Shown here one piece after another: positions 8,030-14,712 of a stretch of 35,381 nucleotides of DNA (the first letter of the stretch is position 1; every line of letters begins with the position of its first letter). The notes under the pieces were generated by a model. That model was not told where the DNA came from. It saw nothing but the letters and a program-made list of their open reading frames with translations, and ran no database searches. A program made the position numbers and the translations under genes. This DNA comes from a virus: positions 1-35,381 of IMG/VR virus record IMGVR_UViG_3300037069_002169. One strand, 5' to 3'.

Positions 8030-8755
8030 ATGACCACACAGGCCAACAATGGCGGCGGTGACGGAGCCGGAAGCGGTGACGGAGCTAACGCAAACAGCGC
8101 AGGCGCAGGCGATAGCGCAAACCAGAACCAAAATCAAAATGGCGGAAACGCGGCAGGAGCTAACGCAAATGCAGGCAACCAAAACAATGATGGCGGCTCT
8201 AACTTCGATCCTGAAAAGGATTTAACAGCCGAACAATGGCAGGCCATTTACGGCAGCGGTCGTTTCAAGCAATTGAACGAACGCGCCAAGCAAGCCGACT
8301 CGCTGCAAAAACAGCAAGAGGAAACCGAGCGTAAACAACTCGAAGAGCAAGGTAAATGGCAGGAATTGGCACAGAAGAACGCCGACCAAGCCACGCAATA
8401 CAAATCAGCCGCGCTTAATGCAAAGGTTGAGGCAGTAGCTGCAAAACTTGGTAGTGTAGACCCTGAAGCGGTCGCCGCACTTCTCGACAAATCTGCAATC
8501 TCCATTGATGACAACCTCAACGTTACTGGCGTTGAAGAAGCTGTTAATGCTCTTAAAGACACGAAGCCGTACCTTTTCAATAGTTCCGACAATAATAACG
8601 GGACAAAGAGGGTAGGTTCTCCAACGAACCCCGCTACTAATAACACCGGCTTCAAGTTCAAGATGTCAGAAATCAAAAATCCTGTTTTCTACCGCGAACA
8701 CGCGACAGAAATCAAGCAAGCAATTGCTAACGGCCAAGTAGACAAAGACAGCTAG
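8030..8755 (+). CDS. capsid scaffolding protein
   Basis: A 241-residue protein directly before the coat gene. The first 60 residues are low-complexity Asn/Gly/Ala. A charged coiled-coil stretch follows (QLNERAKQADSLQKQQEETE region, about 80-125), then a GSVDPEAVAALLDKSAI segment and a basic C-terminus. This is the usual build of Gp20-like scaffolds, which guide prohead assembly and then leave. The ribosome site GAGGGAAGC precedes ATG. The Asn/Gly-rich start is unusually long, and its function is unclear. Confidence 0.85.
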   Translation: MTTQANNGGGDGAGSGDGANANSAGAGDSANQNQNQNGGNAAGANANAGNQNNDGGSNFDPEKDLTAEQWQAIYGSGRFKQLNERAKQADSLQKQQEETERKQLEEQGKWQELAQKNADQATQYKSAALNAKVEAVAAKLGSVDPEAVAALLDKSAISIDDNLNVTGVEEAVNALKDTKPYLFNSSDNNNGTKRVGSPTNPATNNTGFKFKMSEIKNPVFYREHATEIKQAIANGQVDKDS

Positions 8756-8795
8756 AACCACCTCCGCGACCCACAAGAAAGGTTAATTAGTAATC

Positions 8796-9737
8796 ATGCC
8801 ATACATGGACAATACTGCTGATGCCGCATTTATTCCTGTGATCATCTCGAACGAAGCGCTTGGCGCTTTCGGCTCGTACATGAACATGGCCAAGACCGTT
8901 TCTCTGAACTGGGATTGGACAAGTGCGACTCAGGGTGCAACTCTGCAAATCCCTAAGCGCGGTGCTTTAACGGCTAACGCCAAAGCAGCCAACGGTTCCG
9001 TCGTTGTACAGAACCCAACCGCAACCACTACGCCTGTGACGTTGAACCAACACTGGGAAACCACCTTTGGTATCGACGACGTTACTGCTGTCTTGCAAAA
9101 CCAAGACACATTAGCAGGCTACGGTCAGGACGCCGCCATCGTTCTTGCCGAAAAAGTGGAAGGCTACCTCGCCTCTCAGTACGCTGGCCTTACTGCTTCT
9201 CCAATCACGTTTGACGCCACAAGCGCCACTACGATTGACCAGAGCGTTCGCAAGATCCGCAAGTACTTCACTGACAACAAGGTTCCAAAGTTTGAGCAGC
9301 GCAACGTATATGTCTCTAGTGGCATCTACGACAGCCTTCTGAGCGTACCTCAGTACGTCCAGGCTCAAAACGTCGGCCTGATGAACAGTGAAGCCGAGGT
9401 TCCACTGGTCAAGGGTAGCGTTCTGCCTATCTACGGCCTGATGTTCTGGGAGAGCCAGCTCACGACTGAGACTGGTACCACTCCAAGCATTGTTGACCAC
9501 GCCATTGCCTACACCCAAAACGCCTTCGTGCTTGCGGCTCGCCCGCTTCCAAAGGTTCCGGATGGCTTCGGTGCTGTGTCTGAGGTCGTACAGGATGAAG
9601 ATGTACAGATGGGCTTCCGTACCGTCTCCAGCTTCAACCCAAGCATGACCGCTGTACAGATTACGCTTGACGTACTCTTCGGTGCTGCAGCACTCGACGT
9701 TCGACGCGGTGTCGAAGTTGACTTCACCCACGCCTGA
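8796..9737 (+). CDS. major capsid protein (HK97-fold, P22 coat-like class)
   Basis: A 313-residue coat protein after the scaffold. It begins MPYMDNTADAAFIPVII. Typical coat features are QGATLQIPKRGAL, HWETTFGIDDV, a long AAIVLAEKVEGYLASQYAGL helix, RNVYVSSGIYDSLL and a YTQNAFVLAARPLP stretch near residue 245. These match the N4-gp56/P22 gp5-like group of HK97-fold coats. It builds the icosahedral shell. It is strongly expressed by inference: a dedicated promoter lies upstream of the scaffold and a terminator follows. Confidence 0.9.
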   Translation: MPYMDNTADAAFIPVIISNEALGAFGSYMNMAKTVSLNWDWTSATQGATLQIPKRGALTANAKAANGSVVVQNPTATTTPVTLNQHWETTFGIDDVTAVLQNQDTLAGYGQDAAIVLAEKVEGYLASQYAGLTASPITFDATSATTIDQSVRKIRKYFTDNKVPKFEQRNVYVSSGIYDSLLSVPQYVQAQNVGLMNSEAEVPLVKGSVLPIYGLMFWESQLTTETGTTPSIVDHAIAYTQNAFVLAARPLPKVPDGFGAVSEVVQDEDVQMGFRTVSSFNPSMTAVQITLDVLFGAAALDVRRGVEVDFTHA

Positions 9738-9757
9738 TAGCTAAGTGAGCAACTAAC

Positions 9758-9788
9758 AGAGAGGGCAGTTTAACGACTGCTCTCTTTT
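9758..9788 (+). terminator. intrinsic terminator after coat gene
   Basis: AGAGAGGGCAGT pairs with ACTGCTCTCT across a six-base loop, leaving a GG bulge, followed by a T run (9785-9788). It lies 20 bases after the coat stop and just before the next promoter, so it separates two transcription units. Confidence 0.8.
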
Positions 9789-9799
9789 GCTGTTGCAAA

Positions 9800-9838
9800 C
9801 CTGCTACGGTTGACTATTTAACAACAGGTAAACACAAT
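9800..9838 (+). promoter_or_regulatory. repeated-type promoter, copy 3
   Basis: CCTGCTACGG precedes -35 TTGACT (9810-9815), a 17-base spacer with TTAACAAC and -10 CACAAT (9833-9838). A seven-codon ORF (ATG 9849 to TAA 9872) starts 10 bases after the -10, ahead of the ribosome site of the real gene at 9890. It may be a leader peptide or chance. Confidence 0.75.
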
Positions 9839-9889
9839 TACCACTAGCATGACTATATGCGTCATAAACTAATTGAAAGGGGAAATCAT

Positions 9890-10234
9890 ATGCCATTTGT
9901 CAAAAATCTTAAGGACAAAGTGTGCCTAGCTCTCGATACTGAAGTCGAACCTTTGGTAAAGAAGGGCTGGAAAGTATTAACAGATGCAGAGGAAGCCGCA
10001 CACCGCGAAGAGCTTAAGCTCAAGCCGGAACTTACGAGCCACGCATCTCAGGAAGTAGCTCGCGTTAAGGCCGGTCTGTATGCAGCTTTGGGCGCAGTAG
10101 AAGCCGAAGTTGCTAAAGTTACTGGCTCTAAGACTCCTGCAGCAAAGACACCTGCCGCAGCACCCGCAAAAACGAAAACTACTCCTGCAGCAAAGACCAC
10201 TAACGTAAGCGGAGACGCAACCAATGGCAAATAA
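9890..10234 (+). CDS. hypothetical head-region protein with Ala/Lys/Thr tail
   Basis: A 114-residue basic protein, ATG 9890 behind GAAAGGGG; the in-frame ATG 9857 lies before the ribosome site and is rejected. The N half is a small folded region (LALDTEVEPLVKKGWKVLTDAEE), and the last 40 residues repeat PAAKT/TPA and are likely disordered. Its place between coat and connector suggests a head accessory or decoration role, which is inference only. The stop overlaps the next gene by 11 bases. Confidence 0.75.
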   Translation: MPFVKNLKDKVCLALDTEVEPLVKKGWKVLTDAEEAAHREELKLKPELTSHASQEVARVKAGLYAALGAVEAEVAKVTGSKTPAAKTPAAAPAKTKTTPAAKTTNVSGDATNGK

Positions 10235-10892
10235 CAACGTAGTTCCCGGTACATCTGCACCTGCAGGCGTTGACCCAACAAGCCTCATCCCTGCTGCACA
10301 TTTGCCGGGCGCGGTTCAGACTGTCGCTCAGAGCGGCCGAACCGATCCAAACGTTCTAAACATGCTTAAGAGCATGCAAGCCCAGATCAACGCCCTTATG
10401 GGTGGCCAACAGGTTGAATACAACGCGCCTGATGTCGTTATGGTAAACCCAGGCGGTCGTTTAGTCGAAGTGACTGGCGAACTTGCCAACGAATACCTCA
10501 GCAAGCCTGGATTCCGCAAGGCTACCGAAGAGGAAGAAATCAACTACCGTAAGGCAATGTTGCGTCAGACTCCTCAGTACCTACGCCGCCTCGAAAAGAA
10601 GCGCCTGCAGGATGAAGCCTCATATCTTGATGAACTCGAGCTCGAAGATGCATCTGGCTCAGCAGTTAGCAACGACACTTTGCTACGCACAAAAGTAACC
10701 GACGCTCAAAAGACCGGCGCTCTTGAACCTGCGGATATGCCGCCTGCAGATCCCGCTGCGGGTATTACTACCGGCACGAGCAATCCAGACACTGCTGGAA
10801 CTGACAACGCTAACACGCCAGTTCCTTCGCGCCGTGGCAACAAAGCCAAGGACACTACCGGCACGAGCAATCCAGACACTAACAAAGCCTAA
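10224..10892 (+). CDS. hypothetical head-region protein with internal repeat
   Basis: A 222-residue acidic protein. The N-terminus is Pro/Ala-rich. The central part has VEYNAPDVVMVNPGGRLVEV-like strands and a helical region with EEEINYRKAMLRQTPQYLRR. The C-terminus is low-complexity, with the nine-residue unit TTGTSNPDT occurring twice, encoded by an identical 27-base direct repeat. Position between coat and connector suggests a head or head-tail protein. No family is recognised. Confidence 0.75.
   Translation: MANNNVVPGTSAPAGVDPTSLIPAAHLPGAVQTVAQSGRTDPNVLNMLKSMQAQINALMGGQQVEYNAPDVVMVNPGGRLVEVTGELANEYLSKPGFRKATEEEEINYRKAMLRQTPQYLRRLEKKRLQDEASYLDELELEDASGSAVSNDTLLRTKVTDAQKTGALEPADMPPADPAAGITTGTSNPDTAGTDNANTPVPSRRGNKAKDTTGTSNPDTNKA
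10767..10793 (+). repeat. 27-bp direct repeat, copy A
   Basis: A 27-base segment beginning ACTACCGGCACG occurs here and again at 10854-10880, identical and in frame, at the C-terminal end of the same gene. It suggests a recent short duplication in a disordered tail. Confidence 0.9.
10854..10880 (+). repeat. 27-bp direct repeat, copy B
   Basis: Second identical copy of the repeat at 10767-10793, four codons before the stop of the gene. Confidence 0.9.
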
Positions 10893-10921
10893 ATAGAGCC
10901 CCTAGGGGCAAAGAGAAACAT

Positions 10922-11689
10922 ATGAGCCGCCGTCAATACATTACCTCAACCTATCTCACGAACTACCTCGGTAGTCAGACGTTAAATGGTGATTTCCCCA
11001 CTGCAGACGCTTTGATTGAGATGGCAGAGGAAATGATTGACGGCTATGTCGGCCCACAGCGTAAATGGTTCCAACTCGATAGCTCATTTGTTGCGGGTGT
11101 TTACACGCCACCAGACTACGAGCCTGAAACGCCAGTCGTAAAAGAGCTTCGCGGCCGTATTACTGCCGTCATTGATGCCTCAAACTACAAACTCGAAACA
11201 TGGCAGCAACAAGCTTATCAAGATGGCTTCTTCCAGACCTGTAACATCGACATTATTGGTGGCACCGGAATGGGTACAAGCTACCTTATTAGCGCATCTA
11301 CGCTAACAGGCCAAATCACGCTTACTAATATCGATGGATCTGCCCTAACTGCAAGCCCTATCGATACCACGAGCATCTACAGGATCTACCAACTCGGTAA
11401 GTTCCCTCGTGACCGTGATGTGTTCTTCAACACGTTTGCGCAGCCAAATACTTATTACAAAGCCGTACCTGAGATGGTGCGCGAGGCAACGGCTGCACAA
11501 TGTGAATATATCAACAAGATGGGCTTGGACTTCTTTATATCGGCCGATGCCTACATGACCGGCGAACACATCGGGCCTTACAGTTACAGCCGTGATCTTA
11601 AAATGGCTGGCGGCAATATCCAGATCGCGCCAAAAGCGAAACTGCTCTTGCGCGGTCTTATGAACCGACGCGGGACAATAATTATATGA
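10922..11689 (+). CDS. head-tail connector/adaptor protein
   Basis: A 255-residue protein in the first connector position. The N-terminal YITSTYLTNYLG and EMAEEMIDGYVGPQRKWF helices resemble gp6/gp15-type adaptors that bind beneath the portal. A long strand-rich insertion follows (about 55-160), and the C-terminus returns to helices (PEMVREATAAQCEYINKMG). It is longer than typical adaptors of about 100-150 residues because of that insertion. It overlaps the next gene by ATGA. Confidence 0.75.
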   Translation: MSRRQYITSTYLTNYLGSQTLNGDFPTADALIEMAEEMIDGYVGPQRKWFQLDSSFVAGVYTPPDYEPETPVVKELRGRITAVIDASNYKLETWQQQAYQDGFFQTCNIDIIGGTGMGTSYLISASTLTGQITLTNIDGSALTASPIDTTSIYRIYQLGKFPRDRDVFFNTFAQPNTYYKAVPEMVREATAAQCEYINKMGLDFFISADAYMTGEHIGPYSYSRDLKMAGGNIQIAPKAKLLLRGLMNRRGTIII

Positions 11690-12012
11690 GCCTGCGGAGT
11701 CTGCTTAACCAAAGCGTCGACGTCTACCGCTTGGCCGCAACAACCGGCAGCAAGAAGCAACATGCCAAAGTTGCAACCATACGCATTATGATCGCGCCTA
11801 TGTCTGCCGCAGCCGCTCAGACAAGCCAATTGACGTTTGGCCGGGCATACAATGGCTATGTGTCATCCGGTACCAACGTTCTGATTGGTGACTACCTACA
11901 GGACTCTACTGGCATCAAATATGACGTTCAGGGCGCAATGAATTACACGATGGGCTCACAGCCACTTATATCACTAACTCTGCAGCGCCAAGCATTACAG
12001 GGGCAAGTATGA
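11686..12012 (+). CDS. head closure / stopper protein
   Basis: A 108-residue protein in the second connector slot. The start MSLRSLLNQSVDVYRL and following strand-rich body fit the SPP1 gp16 / head-closure class (N-terminal short helix, then a beta-barrel with YVSSGTNVLIGDYL). These plug the portal after packaging. It overlaps both neighbours by ATGA, as usual for connector cassettes. Confidence 0.7.
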   Translation: MSLRSLLNQSVDVYRLAATTGSKKQHAKVATIRIMIAPMSAAAAQTSQLTFGRAYNGYVSSGTNVLIGDYLQDSTGIKYDVQGAMNYTMGSQPLISLTLQRQALQGQV

Positions 12013-12482
12013 GCTATTCAATGACTATCGATACTAAGGCCGTTAAGCGATGGGCCGCAAAGGTCGACTCTACCGCAGCCGGTGAGGTACAGAAATATCT
12101 CAACCTAGCACTTAAGAACAGTGCCACGATCGTTATGCAGCGAGAGATGAAGGAAGCTCCGCGCGGCGTAACTGGCAAACTTGCCAAATCTATCAGCCAA
12201 CTCGTGACAAGCATCGCGGCCGTTATTGGCCCTGATCACAGTCTCGACTATCCTATCTTCGTTGAAAAAGGCACGAAGCCACACATGCCACCTATCGACG
12301 CCATTACACCTTGGGCACTTGCCAAAGGGCTCAACCCTTGGGCTGTGGCTATGGGTATTAAGAAGAGGGGTACAAAAGCCAATCCATTCGTCGAGCGTAC
12401 CTTCAAGGGCTCAAAGGCAGAAGTGATTGTCGAATTCCAAACCACCGCGAAACTAATAACTGAATTCTTAGCAAAGGCTTAA
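12009..12482 (+). CDS. HK97 gp10-like tail/connector component
   Basis: A 157-residue protein with hallmarks of the HK97 gp10-like family: an N-terminal helix (DTKAVKRWAAKVD), EMKEAPRGVTGKLAKSI, a YPIFVEKGTKPHMPP motif near residues 83-97 and a KANPFVERTF motif near residue 126. These act at the head-tail joint. The gene order (adaptor, closure, gp10-like, terminator, tube) agrees. Confidence 0.88.
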   Translation: MSYSMTIDTKAVKRWAAKVDSTAAGEVQKYLNLALKNSATIVMQREMKEAPRGVTGKLAKSISQLVTSIAAVIGPDHSLDYPIFVEKGTKPHMPPIDAITPWALAKGLNPWAVAMGIKKRGTKANPFVERTFKGSKAEVIVEFQTTAKLITEFLAKA

Positions 12483-12486
12483 TGAC

Positions 12487-12963
12487 ATGCCATTACCTAC
12501 AACTACAATCCTAGATGACACTTACAACGAGATCGTAACTGTGCTGCAGAGCATTGTCGATCCAAATGCTACTAGCACAAAGCTTTTCCAAAACACAGAT
12601 AGTACATGGAATATATATGATGGTGCCAAGACAGAGTTCACTGGTACCCCGGCGGCCGTTATCATCCCGGCGGATGGCCCGGCAAGCAAGCTTTACTCTA
12701 ATATCGAGAACTACCGTGGTTATGGCTTTTATATCTTCGTTGCCATGGACACTACGCCAACAAACTACTCATTGACCCGTAAAAACATGCGCCTAATCGT
12801 CGATGCAGTGCTTGATGCGCTTGATCGTAGCGACTACCTAAATGCCAACCTTGATGTTGTGCAAGCGGCATCGCTTAAGTGGATCGAAGAAGAGACATCT
12901 ACCGGAGTTAATATCGTTGCGCCACTCCAAATCACCGGGCAAAAAACCGTACAGATACAATAA
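12487..12963 (+). CDS. tail terminator protein
   Basis: A 158-residue alpha/beta protein, directly before the tube region and after the gp10-like gene. An N-terminal helix (DDTYNEIVTVLQSIVDP) is followed by strands with TPAAVIIPADGP and a long RKNMRLIVDAVLDALDR helix. This resembles tail terminator proteins that cap the tail tube. Assignment rests mainly on order and fold pattern. Confidence 0.7.
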   Translation: MPLPTTTILDDTYNEIVTVLQSIVDPNATSTKLFQNTDSTWNIYDGAKTEFTGTPAAVIIPADGPASKLYSNIENYRGYGFYIFVAMDTTPTNYSLTRKNMRLIVDAVLDALDRSDYLNANLDVVQAASLKWIEEETSTGVNIVAPLQITGQKTVQIQ

Positions 12964-12966
12964 TAT

Positions 12967-13006
12967 ACCTGTTATGGTTGATTAAATTACAACGTGTCGC
13001 CACAAT
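12967..13006 (+). promoter_or_regulatory. repeated-type promoter, copy 4 (tail operon)
   Basis: CCTGTTATGG, -35 TTGATT (12978-12983), a 17-base spacer with ATTACAAC and -10 CACAAT (13001-13006). The ATG at 13017 starts 10 bases after the -10, leaving a leader of only zero to four bases. Confidence 0.75.
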
Positions 13007-13016
13007 CATAATCATT

Positions 13017-13196
13017 ATGGTAGACACCTCAAATACGACAGCAAAAGCCACCGCTGCAGCTCAATCTGCACCCGATGTAAAGACTTCTGAAACAGTAGAA
13101 AAACTATACTTCGTACCTGAATATGGCGTGTCCGTCTCGGCTACGTCTCTTAGTGACGCGGTTGCTAAAGCAAAGAAAGCAAAGGGGATTAAGTAA
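13017..13196 (+). CDS. small protein before the tail tube gene (59 aa)
   Basis: A 59-residue protein starting at ATG 13017; codons upstream in frame are promoter sequence. The N half is Ala/Thr/Ser-rich and disordered. The C half has KLYFVPEYGVSVSA and a basic helix (LSDAVAKAKKAKG). It lacks a ribosome site, consistent with a leaderless mRNA. The stop overlaps the tube gene start (TAATG). Function unknown. Confidence 0.75.
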   Translation: MVDTSNTTAKATAAAQSAPDVKTSETVEKLYFVPEYGVSVSATSLSDAVAKAKKAKGIK

Positions 13197-14170
13197 TGAC
13201 TGATTTTAGTGGCCGAAAAGTAGCGACAGGTATTGCCCCAGAAGCAGTTCGAGGCACAGGCGTAACACCTACCTTCTGGCTTGGTTGGACTACATTTGAT
13301 TTCGACGACATGGCTAAAACCCAGTTGAACCCTTCAGCTATCAACGTACTCGATGAAAACTCCGGTTCAGAAGTCACTGAGACTTGGGGAGGTGGCAAGA
13401 TCGACGGAATCATGACCGACGAGAGTGTTGGCCTACTTCTTTGGGCTCTTCTTGGTACTCACGCTGTTGCAGCTCACCCTGCAGAGACTGTTGTTTACGA
13501 CCACACCTTCACCGAATCACAAACAAATCAAGCTAAGTCAGTTACACTCACCCGGAAAGATCCAAACGTTGATCAGCAGTTCGCGCTTTCAATGCTTAAG
13601 ACACTCGAAATTGATGTCGTAAGCGGCGAGTATGTTAAATACTCTTCCGATTGGATTTCTCAGCCATCAACAGTAGGCACTGACACGGCTGCATTTATCC
13701 AGGAAAACCACTTCATCTCTAAGAACGTCACACTTAAGCTCGCCGCTAACATCGCTGGTCTTGGTGCTGCGCTCGCAGTTCCAGCTAAAGACATCAAAAT
13801 TACCATCGAAAAAGATGTGAACCCTTACTACGTCATCGGTCAGAACAACCCGAACGAAATCTTTGCACAAAAAGCTACCATCAAAGGTGATTTCACACTC
13901 CGTTACAGCGATGCCACTTACAAGACGCTGCGCTTTAACAACACGCCACAAGCCGTCTCAATCGACATCAAGAATACTGGCAAGACTATCGGTACATCAT
14001 CCAATCCTGAACTGCTCCTTACGCTACCACAGGTATTCTTGACTGACTGGAAGCCTGCTACACCAATCGACGGTATGGTTGAGCAAACTGTCACCTTTGA
14101 AGGCACATTTAGCTACGCTTCCGCATACATGATCCAAGCGGTCTTAACTAACACGGTAGCAACCTACTAG
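13196..14170 (+). CDS. major tail tube protein
   Basis: A 324-residue beta-rich protein before the tail assembly chaperones. The N-terminus (GRKVATGIAPEAVRGTG, then TPTFWLGW) is typical of phage tail tube proteins of the TP901/gp-V-like fold. Later parts include ETWGGGKIDGIMTDESVGL, a region about 185-250 with KDIKITIEKDVN, and a C-terminal TFEGTFSYASAY strand. It polymerises into the tube. It is longer than minimal tube proteins, suggesting an extra surface domain. Confidence 0.85.
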   Translation: MTDFSGRKVATGIAPEAVRGTGVTPTFWLGWTTFDFDDMAKTQLNPSAINVLDENSGSEVTETWGGGKIDGIMTDESVGLLLWALLGTHAVAAHPAETVVYDHTFTESQTNQAKSVTLTRKDPNVDQQFALSMLKTLEIDVVSGEYVKYSSDWISQPSTVGTDTAAFIQENHFISKNVTLKLAANIAGLGAALAVPAKDIKITIEKDVNPYYVIGQNNPNEIFAQKATIKGDFTLRYSDATYKTLRFNNTPQAVSIDIKNTGKTIGTSSNPELLLTLPQVFLTDWKPATPIDGMVEQTVTFEGTFSYASAYMIQAVLTNTVATY

Positions 14171-14181
14171 GAGGGCATAAC

Positions 14182-14499
14182 ATGGCATTCGTAGTAAAAA
14201 AGAACTTCTCGCTCGACTTCCTTGGCGAAGGCTGGCAAGCCGCATACATCAACTTCTCTCTTCCCTCTCTTGAAGAGAGCCTACAACAGGCATCACCATC
14301 TCAAGAGGAAATCGAAGCCGATCCCAAGAAATACACGCTTGAGATGGTTAGTTTCCTCGAAGAGCATTTCATTGATGGCAAAGGCTTCAACGGTAGCCAA
14401 TTGGTTGATCTTGAAAAAGAAGATATCAAGCGGTTACCAACGAGTGTCTTTGCCAAAGCCACACAGCTTCTCAGCGGAGCCGTTGACCCAAACTCGTAG
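14182..14499 (+). CDS. tail assembly chaperone, short (G-like) product
   Basis: A 105-residue protein with an AGGAGGG site, between tube and tape-measure genes, the standard place for the tail assembly chaperone. It is helical and acidic (LPSLEESLQQ, YTLEMVSFLEEHFIDG). Just before its stop lies a slippery heptamer, so part of the ribosomes should move to the -1 frame and make a longer product (14182-14708). These proteins coat the tape measure during tail assembly. Confidence 0.85.
   Translation: MAFVVKKNFSLDFLGEGWQAAYINFSLPSLEESLQQASPSQEEIEADPKKYTLEMVSFLEEHFIDGKGFNGSQLVDLEKEDIKRLPTSVFAKATQLLSGAVDPNS
14487..14493 (+). promoter_or_regulatory. -1 ribosomal frameshift site (C CCA AAC)
   Basis: In the zero frame the codons read gaC CCA AAC TCG TAG, an X_XXY_YYZ slippery heptamer two codons before the stop. 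Slipping back one base gives CCC AAA, then CTC GTA GGG and an open frame to 14708. A six-base-pair hairpin (GGTCAT/ATGACC, 14513-14529) sits 19 bases downstream, with a weaker outer GGGG/CCCC pairing. Confidence 0.85.
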
Positions 14500-14708
14500 G
14501 GGGACTGGAGAAGGTCATACTGCATGACCGCGAAGGAACCCCACAAGCCCAGTATTGGATCGCTCGACACCGCCTTCGGCAGGAGTTCGGCCTTAGTGCT
14601 GAAGATGCCGATAAAGAGATGCAGCGACTCGATGAGGTCATGATCCACTTAAAGATTATGGAACTCGATAACGAGCGGCAGGAAAAAAACAACATGAGGA
14701 ACCGCTGA
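14493..14708 (+). CDS. frameshift extension of tail assembly chaperone (GT-like T part)
   Basis: A frame with no credible start of its own, reached by -1 slippage at 14487-14493. The 71-codon extension continues LVGGLEKVILHDREG and then a helical, charged part with AQYWIARHRLRQEFGLSAED, ending NNMRNR. The fusion product is about 175 residues. Length, position and slippery site match the G/GT pair of siphophages, where the T part contacts the tape measure and tube. The tape measure starts five bases after the stop. Confidence 0.85.
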   Translation, partial: LVGGLEKVILHDREGTPQAQYWIARHRLRQEFGLSAEDADKEMQRLDEVMIHLKIMELDNERQEKNNMRNR

Positions 14709-14712
14709 CATC

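Noticed and set aside
9111-9731. Leftward 206-codon frame inside the coat gene
   Set aside because: Lies wholly opposite the well-supported coat gene; long open antisense frames follow from its codon bias.
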